A DNA stretch of 64,000 nucleotides from Martinezella tropici (lineage in GTDB: Bacteria; Pseudomonadota; Alphaproteobacteria; Rhizobiales; Rhizobiaceae). Shown here piece after piece: positions 1-11,981 of this stretch (the first letter of the stretch is position 1; every line of letters starts with the position of its first letter). Under the pieces are notes generated by a model. The model saw only the letters and a program-made list of their open reading frames with translations, did not search any database and was not told the DNA's origin. Both the position numbers and the translations under genes were made by a program. The stretch covers positions 62,001 to 126,000 of the forward strand of contig JUHI01000018.1 in the NCBI GenBank assembly GCA_000799755.1, read 5' to 3'.

Positions 1-117
1 CTGCGTATCGTCGTCGCCGTCGCCAACGAGCCCGATGCCGCCGAGGACCGGCGCGTTGCCGGCGAATTGCGGCTGATGCTGCGCAAGCGTCTTGAGGAGG
101 CCGGTGCAATAGGCTGA
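1..117 (+). CDS. C-terminal fragment of an unidentified protein (possibly MscS-like)
   Basis: The window opens inside a reading frame that runs from base 1 to a TGA at 115-117 (38 residues). The tail is amphipathic, with many Arg and Glu residues, and ends LRKRLEEAGAIG. The hydrophobic strand VVAVAN followed by a helix ending in EEAG resembles the end of the C-terminal domain of MscS-type mechanosensitive channels. This is only a resemblance, because too little of the protein is visible to assign a family. It lies on the same strand about 107 bases before the peptide-binding protein gene. Confidence 0.4.
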   Translation: MRIVVAVANEPDAAEDRRVAGELRLMLRKRLEEAGAIG

Positions 118-224
118 TCTCGAAGACGCCCTTTCGCCTCGTTGCGAAGAGATGAGTTGTGGCGTCCTGTTTTTTGCCCTCATTTGCCTTATGCTGATTC
201 TCGAAAAATCACAGGAGAGCATGA

Positions 225-2078
225 ATGGCATTGTCGCGGTTGAAAGCAGGCTTGGTCGTTTCCCTTTTTTGCCTGCTGGCAATGCCCTTATCCTCGCAAG
301 CCCAAGAGCCGCAATTCCGCATCGGCACGGCCATTCTCGGCGATCTCAAATACCAGCCGGGCTTCAAGCATTTCGATTATGTCAATCCCAACGCGCCGAA
401 GGGTGGCGAGGTCAAGCTGTCGAGCAACGGCACCTTCGACACGCTCAACCCTTTATTGTACAAGGGCAATCCTGTCGCGGGCATAAGCGCGCTGGGTGCG
501 GGCTTGGTCTTCGATAGCCTGCTTAAGTCGGCTGACGACGAAATCTCCTCTTCCTATGGATTGCTGGCCGAAGGCGTTTCCTATCCGGATGATATTTCGA
601 GCGCTACTTTCCGCTTGCGGCCCGAGGCCAAATGGGCCGACGGGCAGCCTGTCACACCCGAGGATGTCGTCTTCAGTTTCGACAAGGCGAAGGAACTCAA
701 TCCGCTCTTTACCAGCTATTATAGCCATGTGGCGCGCGCCGAGAAAACCGGCGATCGGGACGTGACTTTTTATTTCGACGAGAAGAATAATCGCGAGCTG
801 CCGACGATTCTCGGCCAGTTCCCGATCGTGCCGAAGCATTGGTGGGAAGGCACGGGACCGGATGGCAAGCCGCGCGACATCTCGCGCACTACGCTGGAGC
901 CTGTCATGGGCTCCGGGCCTTACAAGATCGTCTCGGTCTCGCCCGGTTCCACCATTCGCTATGAATTGCGCGACGACTATTGGGGCAAGGACCTGCCCGT
1001 CAATGTCGGCAAGAACAATTTCAAGACGATCTCCTACACCTACTTCGCCGACAATGATGTGGAGTTCGAAGCTTTTCGCGGCGGCACCATCGACTTTTGG
1101 CAGGACAATGTCGCCAGCCGCTGGGTCACGGGTTATGATTTTCCCGCCGCTAAGGATGGCCGCATCAAGCGCGAAGAAGTGCCCAATCCGCTGCGCGCGG
1201 CCGGCGTGATGCAGGCGTTGGTGCCCAACATGCGGCGCGATCAATTCAAGGATGAGCGCGTTCGCGAGGCGCTGAACTATGCCTTCGATTTCGAGGAACT
1301 CAATCGAACCATCGCATTCAACCAGTATAGCCGAATCAACAGCTTCTTCTTCGGCACCCAGCTTGCTTCTTCCGGTCTGCCCCAGGGAGATGAGCTGAAC
1401 ATCCTCAATGAGATCAAGGACAAGGTTCCAGCCGATGTCTTCACGACACCCTACACCAATCCTGTGGGCGGCGAGCCTCAGAAGGCGCGCGACAACCTCC
1501 GCAAGGCGCTCGATCTCTTCAAGCAGGCCGGCTATGTTCTGAAGGGCAACCAGATGGTGAATGCCCAGACGGGCAAGCCCTTTTCCATCGAGATTCTGCT
1601 CGGCAGCCCCTTCGTGGAGAAGTGGGTGCTGCCCTACGCGCAGAATCTGAAGAAGATCGGCATCAACGCCAGCGTGCGCACGGTCGATTCCTCGCAATAT
1701 ATCAATCGCGTCCGCAGCTTCGATTATGACATGATCTGGACCGTCTGGGCTCAATCATTGAACCCCGGTAACGAGCAGATCGACTTCTGGGGCACCGCCT
1801 CCGTCAATCGTCAGGGCTCACGCAACTATGCCGGCATTTCCGATCCCGGCATCGACGCTCTCATCAACAAGGTGATCTTCGCCAAGGATGTTGCCGAGAA
1901 GGACGCGATCGCAAGGGCGCTCGATCGCGTCCTCCTCGCGCACCACTACGTGGTTCCGCTCTTTTACACCACGAGCTTCCACATAGCCTATTGGGACAAG
2001 TTCGAGCATCTGCCAGAACTGCCCTATTATTCCATCGGCTTCCCCGATGTCTGGTGGTCGAAAAGTGCGGGAAAGTGA
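225..2078 (+). CDS. yejA: Family 5 extracellular solute-binding protein, YejA-like (peptide/microcin C-type)
   Basis: Periplasmic binding protein that delivers oligopeptide-like substrates to the YejBEF importer. The 617 residues fit the long YejA branch of family 5 (SBP_bac_5). Residues 1-26 form a typical Sec signal, with a basic start, a hydrophobic core and an SQA-Q cleavage site. The mature part carries the family hallmarks of a dimodular peptide-binding protein, for example a VMGSGPYKI stretch. The start at 225 is preferred over the overlapping ATG at 221 because it gives the signal peptide and sits 6 bases after AGGAGAG. It is the first gene of yejA-yejB-yejE-yejF. In E. coli the system imports microcin C; here the natural substrate is unknown. 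Confidence 0.9.
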   Translation: MALSRLKAGLVVSLFCLLAMPLSSQAQEPQFRIGTAILGDLKYQPGFKHFDYVNPNAPKGGEVKLSSNGTFDTLNPLLYKGNPVAGISALGAGLVFDSLLKSADDEISSSYGLLAEGVSYPDDISSATFRLRPEAKWADGQPVTPEDVVFSFDKAKELNPLFTSYYSHVARAEKTGDRDVTFYFDEKNNRELPTILGQFPIVPKHWWEGTGPDGKPRDISRTTLEPVMGSGPYKIVSVSPGSTIRYELRDDYWGKDLPVNVGKNNFKTISYTYFADNDVEFEAFRGGTIDFWQDNVASRWVTGYDFPAAKDGRIKREEVPNPLRAAGVMQALVPNMRRDQFKDERVREALNYAFDFEELNRTIAFNQYSRINSFFFGTQLASSGLPQGDELNILNEIKDKVPADVFTTPYTNPVGGEPQKARDNLRKALDLFKQAGYVLKGNQMVNAQTGKPFSIEILLGSPFVEKWVLPYAQNLKKIGINASVRTVDSSQYINRVRSFDYDMIWTVWAQSLNPGNEQIDFWGTASVNRQGSRNYAGISDPGIDALINKVIFAKDVAEKDAIARALDRVLLAHHYVVPLFYTTSFHIAYWDKFEHLPELPYYSIGFPDVWWSKSAGK

Positions 2079-2251
2079 GCCTCTCTTGCAATGGGAGGCC
2101 GGCTGCCTCCAAATGCTTCAAGGCTGATTCGGATAGTTTCACGCTGACAGTGACTGCGCCGGCCTACCTCCGGCGGAAGGGAATATGATTTGATAGACGG
2201 ACGGATTGAGGCGAGGCGGACTATACCCCTCTTCGGGGGAGCGGCGGACTG

Positions 2252-3343
2252 ATGGGCGCCTATATTCTGCGACGCCTCCTGCTTATGATCCCGACCATTG
2301 TCGGCATCATGGCGATCTCCTTCACCATCGTGCAGTTCGCGCCGGGCGGCCCGGTCGAGCAGGTCATCGCGCAGCTGACCGGGCAGGGCGACAACGCCAC
2401 CGGACGCCTGTCCGGCGGCACCGACATGCTGGCCCAGCAATCCTATGACGACAGCAGCTCGAAATATCGCGGCGCGCAGGGGCTCGATCCCGAGCTGATC
2501 GCCAAGCTCGACAAGCAGTTCGGCTTCGACAAGCCGCCGCTCGAGCGCTTCGGCCAGATGATGTGGAACTATATCCGCTTCGATTTCGGCGAGAGTTTCT
2601 TCCGCAATACCACCGTCATCGATCTGATCGCCCAGAAGCTGCCGGTATCGATCTCGCTCGGCATCTGGATTTTGATCTTTTCCTACGCCATTTCCATCCC
2701 GCTCGGCATCCGCAAGGCGGTCAAGGACGGATCGACCTTCGATGTCTGGACATCGGGCATCATCATCATTGGCTATGCCGTCCCGAGCTTCCTCTTCGGC
2801 ATCATGCTGATCGTGCTCTTTGCCGGCGGCTCCTTCTTCGACTGGTTCCCGCTGCGCGGCCTCGTCTCGGATAATTTCGCCGACCTGAACTGGTGGCAGA
2901 AGATCCTCGATTACCTCTGGCATCTGGTGCTGCCGCTGATTTCGCTGTCGCTGGCAGCCTTCGCCACCACGACGCTGCTCACCAAGAATTCCTTCATCGA
3001 AGAGATCAAGAAGCAATATGTCATCACCGCCCGCGCCAAGGGTCTTTCCGAACGGCGCGTGCTCTATGGACATGTCTTCCGCAACGCCATGCTCATCGTC
3101 ATCGCCGGCTTTCCCGGCGCCTTCATCTCCGCATTCTTCACCGGCTCGCTGTTGATCGAGAATATCTTCTCGCTCGATGGCCTGGGCCGCTTGAGCTATC
3201 TCTCGGTGGTCCAGCGCGACTACCCCGTGGTGTTCGCGACGCTGTTCATCTTCTCGCTGCTCGGCCTCGTGGTCAGCCTCGTCTCCGACCTGATCTACAC
3301 CTGGATCGATCCGCGCATCGACTTCGAGCGGAGGGACGTGTGA
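2252..3343 (+). CDS. yejB: ABC transporter permease YejB
   Basis: Inner-membrane permease of the Yej peptide importer, 363 residues, usual for YejB. The N-terminal membrane segment (YILRRLLLMIPTIVGIMAISF) is typical of DppB/OppB-type permeases. A large periplasmic insert follows, then the transport domain with further membrane spans. The EAA loop that contacts the ATPase is visible as ITARAKGLSERRVLYGHVFRNA. The TGA overlaps the ATG of yejE (TGATG), so translation is coupled. A 173-base gap separates it from yejA and holds a small hairpin (CCCC-TCTTC-GGGG) close to the start. Confidence 0.92.
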   Translation: MGAYILRRLLLMIPTIVGIMAISFTIVQFAPGGPVEQVIAQLTGQGDNATGRLSGGTDMLAQQSYDDSSSKYRGAQGLDPELIAKLDKQFGFDKPPLERFGQMMWNYIRFDFGESFFRNTTVIDLIAQKLPVSISLGIWILIFSYAISIPLGIRKAVKDGSTFDVWTSGIIIIGYAVPSFLFGIMLIVLFAGGSFFDWFPLRGLVSDNFADLNWWQKILDYLWHLVLPLISLSLAAFATTTLLTKNSFIEEIKKQYVITARAKGLSERRVLYGHVFRNAMLIVIAGFPGAFISAFFTGSLLIENIFSLDGLGRLSYLSVVQRDYPVVFATLFIFSLLGLVVSLVSDLIYTWIDPRIDFERRDV

Positions 3344-4493
3344 TGGATGCAGCCAATCAACAGACACTCCCGACGACGGTGAAGCCGCCACGCAAGGGCC
3401 TATTCTCGCCGACCAATGTGCGCCGCTGGGAGAATTTCAAGGCGAATCGCCGCGGCTACTGGTCGCTCTGGATCTTCCTGGTCCTGTTCATCCTCACGCT
3501 CGGCGCCGAATTCATCGTCAACGACCGGCCGATCCTCGTCTCCTACAAGGGCGAGATCCTGACGCCGGTCTTCGTCGATTATCCGGAAGAGAAATTCGGC
3601 GGCTTCCTGGCGCAGACCGATTATCGCGCCCAGGATATCCAAGACGAAATCAACGCCCATGGCTGGATGATCTGGCCGCCGATCCACTATTCCTATCAGA
3701 CGGCCAATTCCAACCTTCCTCAAGGAAAGTCGGCGCCGACCCCGCCATTCTGGATGATGAGCAAGGAGCAGCGCTGCTCGGGCTATGCGGGTGGCGTTGC
3801 CGACCCGAACTGCAACTGGAGCAATTTCAATTGGCTCGGCACCGACGATCAGGCGCGCGATGTGCTGGCTCGCTTGATCTATGGCTTCCGCATATCGGTG
3901 CTGTTCGGCCTGGTACTCACCATCTGCTCGGCCGTTGTCGGCGTTTGCGCCGGCGCGGTGCAGGGCTATTTCGGCGGATGGACCGATCTTTTGATGCAGC
4001 GTTTCATCGAAATCTGGTCGTCCATGCCGGTGCTCTATATCCTGCTGATCATCGCTTCGGTGCTGCCGCCCGGCTTCTTCATCCTGCTCGGTATATTGCT
4101 CCTGTTTTCCTGGGTGGGTCTCGTCGGCGTCGTGCGCGCCGAGTTCCTGCGGGCGCGCAATTTCGAATATGTGCGTGCCGCCCGCGCGCTCGGCGTCAAC
4201 AACCGCACCATCATGTATCGCCACCTGCTGCCGAACGCGATGGTTGCGACGCTGACCTTCGTTCCCTTCATCCTGTCGGGCTCGATCACCACCCTGACCT
4301 CGCTCGATTTCCTTGGCTTCGGCATGCCGCCTGGCTCGCCGTCGCTCGGCGAAATGATCGCCCAGGGCAAATCCAACCTGCAGGCTCCCTGGCTGGGGCT
4401 TTCGGCCTTCTTCACCATGTCGATCATGCTGTCGCTGCTGATTTTCATCGGCGAGGCCGTGCGCGACGCCTTCGATCCGAGGAAGACGTTCCG

Positions 4494-4497
<4 letters not shown>
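3343..4497 (+). CDS. yejE: ABC transporter permease YejE
   Basis: Second permease of the Yej importer, 384 residues from the ATG that overlaps the yejB stop. The frame is open further upstream, but that part lies inside yejB and was left out. After a cytoplasmic N-terminus (NFKANRRGYWSLW, the usual DppC/OppC entry into the first membrane helix) comes a large periplasmic insert, then five hydrophobic segments. The EAA loop reads YVRAARALGVNNRTIMYRHL. The stop overlaps the start of yejF (ATGA), as expected for a tight operon. Confidence 0.92.
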
Positions 4498-6131
<1,634 letters not shown>

Positions 6132-6141
6132 AGACATCGCC

Positions 6142-7101
6142 ATGCCGGCCAAGAGCCCCGTTCTCGTCGACCTCAAGTTCAGCCCCGAGACCGTCGCCAA
6201 GGCGCTCGAAACCGCCTTTGCCGATCGCGGCAGCATCAATCTGGTCGACCCCGCCAACAAGGGCGCGGATCTGAGGCATGTCGATTATGCGCTGTTGTGG
6301 AAGCCGGATGCCGATCTTTTCGATCGGGCACCCAATCTCAAGGTGATCTTCTCGGGCGGCGCCGGCGTCGATTCCATGTTGTCGATCGCCGGCCTGCCCG
6401 ATATTCCGATGGTCCGTTTCGTCGATCGCAGCTTGACGACGCGCATGAGCGAATGGGTCGTCATGCAGTGCCTGATGCATCTGCGCGACGTGCAGGGGCA
6501 TTTCAGGAACCAGCGCCAGCATGTCTGGGTGCCGCAACATGGCCCGGAGGCGGCGGATGTTACCGTCGGCATCATGGGCCTCGGCGTTCTCGGCTGCGAT
6601 GCCGCCGCCAAATTGAAGATCATGGGCTTCAACGTTATCGGCTGGTCCCGCAGCAGGAAGGAGATCGATGGTATCGAAACCTTTGACGCAGGTGGGTTCG
6701 ATGAATTCCTGGCGCGCACCGATATTCTTGTCGGCCTGCTGCCGCTGACACAGGAGACGACGGGCATCTACAACGCCTCGCTGTTTTCAAAGCTCCGTCG
6801 TCACGGCGCTCTTGGAAAGCCGGTCTTCATCAATGCCGGCCGTGGCAAGAGCCAGGTACAGGCCGATATCGCCTCGGCTATTCGTACCGGCATTCTCGGC
6901 GGCGCTTCGCTCGATGTCTTTGCCGTCGAACCGCTTTCGGCCGACGATCCCCTTTGGACCCTAGAAAATGTCATCATCACGCCGCACGATTCCGCCGTGT
7001 CGGACGAAAAGTCGCTGATGCGCCACGTCGAGGAACAGATTGCCCGCTTCGAACGCGGCGAACCGCTGCAGCATCTGGTAGATCGCGGCCGGGGTTATTA
7101 A
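6142..7101 (+). CDS. ghrA: Glyoxylate/hydroxypyruvate reductase A-like 2-hydroxyacid dehydrogenase
   Basis: Cytosolic NAD(P)H-dependent reductase of the D-isomer-specific 2-hydroxyacid dehydrogenase family, 319 residues, close to E. coli GhrA (312). The dinucleotide-binding motif is GIMGLGVLG, about residues 147-155. The catalytic triad is visible as Arg in NAGRGK, Glu in AVEPL and His in TPHDSAVS. Probable reaction: glyoxylate to glycolate or hydroxypyruvate to glycerate; the exact substrate cannot be read from sequence. It follows yejF by only 10 bases, so it may belong to that transcript. Confidence 0.82.
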   Translation: MPAKSPVLVDLKFSPETVAKALETAFADRGSINLVDPANKGADLRHVDYALLWKPDADLFDRAPNLKVIFSGGAGVDSMLSIAGLPDIPMVRFVDRSLTTRMSEWVVMQCLMHLRDVQGHFRNQRQHVWVPQHGPEAADVTVGIMGLGVLGCDAAAKLKIMGFNVIGWSRSRKEIDGIETFDAGGFDEFLARTDILVGLLPLTQETTGIYNASLFSKLRRHGALGKPVFINAGRGKSQVQADIASAIRTGILGGASLDVFAVEPLSADDPLWTLENVIITPHDSAVSDEKSLMRHVEEQIARFERGEPLQHLVDRGRGY

Positions 7102-7305
7102 GTCTGTATCAGATGGCAGTGATCGAGGCCCTTCGTCTCGATTGTTGCAAGCAAAACGCAACCCATTTGCCCTGGTATCAATTTTCTTTCAGCGACTGGA
7201 CTTTCGCTCAACATTTTTTGATAACAGGGCGCTATATACCCATGCCGGCACGCCCGCCGGCAAAGAGCATGACGTCCGCAGGGCAGGAGACGGGGCAGGA
7301 ACGAC

Positions 7306-8610
7306 ATGACCAAGACGGATATTGCCACCCGCGTCTATAACCATACCTGGAAGCTCGATCCGATCATCCGCAGTCTGATCGACACGGATTTCTATAAGCT
7401 TCTGATGCTGCAGATGATCTGGAAGCTCTATCCGGATGTCGACGCCACTTTCTCGCTCATCAATCGCACCAAGAGCGTTCGCCTCGCCGAAGTCATCGAC
7501 GAGAAGGAGTTGCGCGAGCAGCTCGATCATGCCCGCACGCTTCGCCTCTCCAAGAAGGAGATGATCTGGCTGGCGGGTAACAGTTTCTACGGCCGCGCCC
7601 AGATCTTCGAGCCGGAATTCCTCGCTTGGCTCTCCAATTTCCAGCTGCCGGAATACGAGCTTTCGAAGCGCGACGGCCAGTATATTCTCGACTTCCACGG
7701 CTCGTGGAAGGAAACGACGATGTGGGAAATCCCCGCGCTCGCCATCATCAACGAGCTTCGCTCGCGCTCGGCTCTAAGGGCGCTCGGCCCCTTCACGCTC
7801 GACGTGCTCTATGCCCGCGCCAAGGCCAAGATGTGGGAAAAGGTCGAGCGGCTGCGCGAGCTGCCGGGCCTGCGCATTTCCGATTTTGGCACCCGCCGCC
7901 GCCACAGTTTCCTCTGGCAGCGCTGGTGCGTCGAGGCGCTGAAGGAAGGTGTGCCTCATGCCTTCACCGGCACGAGCAATGTTCTGCTCGCTATGGACTC
8001 CGATCTCGAAGCCGTCGGCACCAATGCGCATGAGCTGCCGATGGTCGCCGCCGCCCTTGCCCGCAACGACGAAGAGCTTGGCAAGGCGCCCTACAAGGTC
8101 CTGCGCGACTGGAACCGTCTCTATGGCGGCAACCTGCTCGTCGTGCTGCCGGATGCCTTCGGCACGGCTTCCTTCTTGCGCAACGCGCCGGAATGGGTGG
8201 CCGACTGGACCGGCTTCCGCCCCGACAGCGCCCCGCCCATCGAAGGCGGCGAGAAGATCATCGAGTGGTGGAAGAAGATGGGCCGCGATCCCCGCCAGAA
8301 GCTGCTGATCTTCTCTGACGGCCTCGATGTCGATGCCATCATCGACACTTACAGGCATTTCGATGGTCGCGTGCGCATGAGCTTCGGCTGGGGCACTAAC
8401 CTGACCAACGACTTCGCCGGCTGCGCTCCGACCGAACTCAAGGGCCTCAACCCGATTTCGATCGTCTGCAAGGTCATCGAGGCCAATGGCCGCCCAGCCG
8501 TCAAGCTCTCCGACAATCCGCAGAAGGCGACCGGCGAGCCCGCCGAAGTCGAGCGCTATCTGAAATTCTTTGGCGCGGAAGACCGCGTCGATCAGGAAGT
8601 GTTCGTCTGA
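7306..8610 (+). CDS. pncB: Nicotinate phosphoribosyltransferase
   Basis: First enzyme of the Preiss-Handler NAD salvage route; it joins nicotinate to PRPP with ATP hydrolysis to give nicotinate mononucleotide. The 434 residues match the PncB family. Visible signatures are the N-terminal LIDTDFYKLLMLQMIW and the FGTRRRHSF segment, whose His is the residue phosphorylated in this enzyme class. The start follows GGCAGGAACGAC. The 204-base gap upstream suggests its own promoter. It ends convergent with the DUF1444 gene. Confidence 0.95.
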   Translation: MTKTDIATRVYNHTWKLDPIIRSLIDTDFYKLLMLQMIWKLYPDVDATFSLINRTKSVRLAEVIDEKELREQLDHARTLRLSKKEMIWLAGNSFYGRAQIFEPEFLAWLSNFQLPEYELSKRDGQYILDFHGSWKETTMWEIPALAIINELRSRSALRALGPFTLDVLYARAKAKMWEKVERLRELPGLRISDFGTRRRHSFLWQRWCVEALKEGVPHAFTGTSNVLLAMDSDLEAVGTNAHELPMVAAALARNDEELGKAPYKVLRDWNRLYGGNLLVVLPDAFGTASFLRNAPEWVADWTGFRPDSAPPIEGGEKIIEWWKKMGRDPRQKLLIFSDGLDVDAIIDTYRHFDGRVRMSFGWGTNLTNDFAGCAPTELKGLNPISIVCKVIEANGRPAVKLSDNPQKATGEPAEVERYLKFFGAEDRVDQEVFV

Positions 8611-8638
8611 CGCTATTGTAGGCAGGTCGCTTTGGCAG

Positions 8639-9610
8639 CTAGTGGCGGATCGCCGCTTCCATCCGGGCGACACGCCGAAACAGTGTCCACCGGCCGTTTT
8701 CCCAGCGATATTGATCCGGCGAAATAACGTAGGGCACGTCGCTCAAATCGGCGCTGATCAGCTCCAGAAGCTGCAGGCCCTCAATGTCGTTCTCATGGGT
8801 GAAAAACACCTTGTCGCGTGACAGGAATGCGGCGATCGGCGCTGCGCCGCCGGATTGCTCCTGCACCTGTGCCCAGAAGTTCGGCAGGAAGGCGACGCTG
8901 GATTCGAACTGGCCGTCCACCTCGACATATTGGAACCGGCTGCGCCTGGCGATCTGAACGCCGGTCTTGGCGAAAAATTTCTGCAGATTGGCCTGCGCCA
9001 TTTCCGCAAGCTCCCTGGCGTCGATGCCCCAATCGTCGAGTGCCGTGGACATGACGTAGCTGACGGTAGACTCGCCATTGACGACAAAGAGCTTGATCAG
9101 GTTTTCGGCCTCATCGAGATAGACGAATTGCGGCGGATCGGGCTCGTCCTTGACGGCTTGCACCATCTGCTGCCGGGCCACCTCGACGAAATCGCGCGCT
9201 TTCAGGACAGGCAGAACCTGCGTGAGCTCGCTGTTGTCTGCCATGGTTTCCGTCATGTTGAGATAGTTGAGCAGCGCTTGCGCACGCGCAGGCCCGCGCT
9301 TTTCACGCAGTGCCAGCAGCGCGTTGCTGAGGAACTTCGTCATCGTGTCGCCGTTGCGGCTGTGCAGCGTCAGGCTGCCGGCGGCGGGATCGTAATCGAC
9401 GCGGATCAGGTCGCCGAAGAACGGCAGCCGCTCCTGCAAATAGGCGGCAAAGGCTGCTTCGTCATGTAAGGCTTCGTCGGGAATGTTGAGATCGAGTGTC
9501 TTGCTCGCTGCCGCATCTTCGGACTCTGCCACGGGGAAGGTCTGGCCGCGCTGCATCTCCGCGCGCTTGCCTTTGCCGAAGAGCCTTTTCAGGAAATTGA
9601 ACACGCGCAT
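8639..9610 (-). CDS. DUF1444 family protein (YtpQ-like)
   Basis: Soluble protein of about 323 residues that resembles the DUF1444/YtpQ family, for which no biochemical role is established. The sequence starts with a short basic amphipathic stretch (VFNFLKRLFGKGKR), followed by an acidic alpha/beta body. I start it at the ATG at 9610 rather than at 9676, because the extra 22 residues are low-complexity and not like the rest. It is convergent with pncB and divergent from the MscS-type channel gene. Confidence 0.7.
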   Translation of the reverse strand: MRVFNFLKRLFGKGKRAEMQRGQTFPVAESEDAAASKTLDLNIPDEALHDEAAFAAYLQERLPFFGDLIRVDYDPAAGSLTLHSRNGDTMTKFLSNALLALREKRGPARAQALLNYLNMTETMADNSELTQVLPVLKARDFVEVARQQMVQAVKDEPDPPQFVYLDEAENLIKLFVVNGESTVSYVMSTALDDWGIDARELAEMAQANLQKFFAKTGVQIARRSRFQYVEVDGQFESSVAFLPNFWAQVQEQSGGAAPIAAFLSRDKVFFTHENDIEGLQLLELISADLSDVPYVISPDQYRWENGRWTLFRRVARMEAAIRH

Positions 9611-9768
9611 CCCCGAGTACTGAACGGTATTGCTTGAGAACCTAGCGCGGCTGGCGTTGCGGGGCAATGCCGGCATGGTGGGGATTAAGTGCCTGCTTGC
9701 CCGTATGAAAAACGCGTATAGTCTGCAGGAACGGGCCAGATGGTCCGATTGCGAGAAGGGCAGCGCAT

Positions 9769-11934
9769 ATGAGGAATGTCGGGGGCGGCAGGCGTACGAT
9801 CATGGGCCTGCTTTTATGTCTGTTTGCACTGGCTGCACCTGCCGCGGTGCTTGCGCAGAATGCCGCCGCGACGCAACCGGTGGCTCCACCGCCAGACAAG
9901 GTTCGCGAGCTGATCCAGCTGATGAACGAACCCGACGTCAGGCAATGGCTCAGCGCGCAGCTCAACACCCAGCCCACTTCCGCCGCCAATCCGGTCGCAG
10001 CCAACGGCGACCAGATGTCGGTTCTGTCAGGCATGCTTGGCCACACGCGGCATCATCTGGAACTGGTCTCCGGCGCGGCGATGACGCTGCCCTATGAGGT
10101 CATGACGGCATCCGAAAGACTTGAGGGCGAGGGTAGGTCGGTCGGTCTCGTACAGATCATCGTCCAGATCGTGATCCTCTTTTTCCTGGGGCTGGTGGCG
10201 GAGCTCGCCGTTGCGCGCTTCATCAACGCCAGGCACATGCAGCGCGCCGAAAGGGCAGCAGGCACGGAGACCGCGCTGCAGGCGGCGCGGTTCCAGTTTC
10301 TGGGCGGTGTGGTGCCTGCGATCATCCACGGCCTGGTGACGCTCGTTCCGCTTCTTGCTTTCGATTGGCCGCCCGCCATCGAAAGCTTTGCCATCGCCTG
10401 CGTCATCGCGCTGGTGGCCATCAGGCTGGCGATCTCCATCGGCAAGCTGGTGATGGAACTGATCGCAATGCGTCGCGCCAACGATGTCCTCGACGAAGAT
10501 GGCGGCACTGCCCGCATTGCCGAACGGCGGCGGATGGCGAGCTACTGGTATCGGCGATGCACCTTGTTTGCCATTTATTTCGCCTGCGGTTGGGCGATCA
10601 TACAGGCTGTCACATCGCTGGACTTTTCCGCAGGCGCGCGGGACCTGATCGGTTATACGCTCGGCATCGGCCTGTTTCTGATCGCCGTATCCGCGGTCTG
10701 GTCGCGTCCGCTCGCGCCGGAAAAACGCGGAGCAAAGACCGCGTCCTGGTTGCTGACGATTTTCTTCGTAGCCCTCTGGTGCCTCTGGGTCGCTGGCTTC
10801 GATGGCCTGCTCTGGCTCGGCATTTATGCGATATTGCTGCCGCGCGTTCTCTCGGTCTCGACGCAGGCAATCGAAGCACTGCATGATGCTGCGGACGGCA
10901 TTTTCGGCGCCGGCAAGATCGCGGCCGTGCTTCTCGATCGCGGCTTACGAGCGTTGATCATTACCTTCGCGGCCCTGTGGCTCGGCCACATGTTGGGTGT
11001 CGAGGCGCATGCGATGATGAGCGGCAGCGAATCGGTCATCGGCCGCATCGCCCGCGGTATTTTGGGCGGCATCGTCATCCTCCTTGTCGCCGATCTCGTC
11101 TGGCAACTGGCAAAAACCTATATCGACGGCAAGGTGATGCAATCACTTCCCGCCGTCGGCGAATCGGATGAGATGCGGGCGAGCCGCGCCCGGTTGCAGA
11201 CGCTGCTGCCGATCTTCCGCAATATCCTTGCCGTCGTCATCGGCATCATCGCGATCATGATGGTGCTGTCGGGCCTCGGCGTTCAGATAGGGCCGTTGAT
11301 CGCGGGCGCCGGCGTCGTCGGCGTCGCGGTCGGCTTCGGTGCGCAGACCATCGTCAAGGATGTCATCAGCGGCGTCTTCTACCTTTGGGACGATGCCTTT
11401 CGCATCGGCGAGTATATCGAAAGCGGCCACTACAAGGGCGTGGTGGAATCCTTCAGCCTGCGCTCGGTGAAGCTACGCCACCAGCGCGGCCCACTGGCGA
11501 CGATCCCTTTCGGTTCGCTCGGCGCGGTCAACAACATGAATCGCGACTGGGCGATCGACAAGATCATCGTCAAGGTCACTTACGATACCGATCTCGTGAA
11601 GCTGAAGCGCATCGTCAAAGATATCGGTCAGCGCCTGCTCGAAGACGAGGACCTGAAGCCGAGCATCATTCAGACGCTGAAGATGAAAGGTGTTGAACAG
11701 TTCGGCGATTTCGCGATCGAGATCAGGTTGGCGGTCACCGCCAAGCCCAACGAGCTCTCGGTCATCCGACGCAGCGCGCTGGCCTTGATCAAGCAGTCCT
11801 TCGATGAGAACGGCATCCAGTTCGCCTTTCCGACGGTGCAGGTGGCAAGCGACAAGGATGCCGCCGCTGCCGCTGCGCGCCAGCTCGTCGAAATGCGGGC
11901 GGCAAACCTGGAGGGCGGGCAGCAAGCTGTTTGA
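9769..11934 (+). CDS. Large mechanosensitive channel of the MscS family
   Basis: Inner-membrane channel expected to open on hypo-osmotic shock. The 721 residues are far longer than minimal MscS (about 290) and put it among the large, multi-helix MscS/YbdG-MscM-like proteins. An N-terminal signal (LLLCLFALAAPAAVLAQ) precedes a periplasmic part and about ten hydrophobic helices. The pore-lining helix and beta domain are recognisable as the Gly/Ala-rich IAGAGVVGVAVGFGAQTIVKD, followed by ISGVFYLWDDAFRIGEYIE. GAGAAGGG-like spacing before the ATG is reasonable (GAGAAGGG, 8 bases). A start at 9802 is possible. Confidence 0.85.
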   Translation: MRNVGGGRRTIMGLLLCLFALAAPAAVLAQNAAATQPVAPPPDKVRELIQLMNEPDVRQWLSAQLNTQPTSAANPVAANGDQMSVLSGMLGHTRHHLELVSGAAMTLPYEVMTASERLEGEGRSVGLVQIIVQIVILFFLGLVAELAVARFINARHMQRAERAAGTETALQAARFQFLGGVVPAIIHGLVTLVPLLAFDWPPAIESFAIACVIALVAIRLAISIGKLVMELIAMRRANDVLDEDGGTARIAERRRMASYWYRRCTLFAIYFACGWAIIQAVTSLDFSAGARDLIGYTLGIGLFLIAVSAVWSRPLAPEKRGAKTASWLLTIFFVALWCLWVAGFDGLLWLGIYAILLPRVLSVSTQAIEALHDAADGIFGAGKIAAVLLDRGLRALIITFAALWLGHMLGVEAHAMMSGSESVIGRIARGILGGIVILLVADLVWQLAKTYIDGKVMQSLPAVGESDEMRASRARLQTLLPIFRNILAVVIGIIAIMMVLSGLGVQIGPLIAGAGVVGVAVGFGAQTIVKDVISGVFYLWDDAFRIGEYIESGHYKGVVESFSLRSVKLRHQRGPLATIPFGSLGAVNNMNRDWAIDKIIVKVTYDTDLVKLKRIVKDIGQRLLEDEDLKPSIIQTLKMKGVEQFGDFAIEIRLAVTAKPNELSVIRRSALALIKQSFDENGIQFAFPTVQVASDKDAAAAAARQLVEMRAANLEGGQQAV

Positions 11935-11981
11935 CGTGAGTGAGCAGGGTGGCGGCAAAGCGCGGCTTCGCCTGTCGCGGG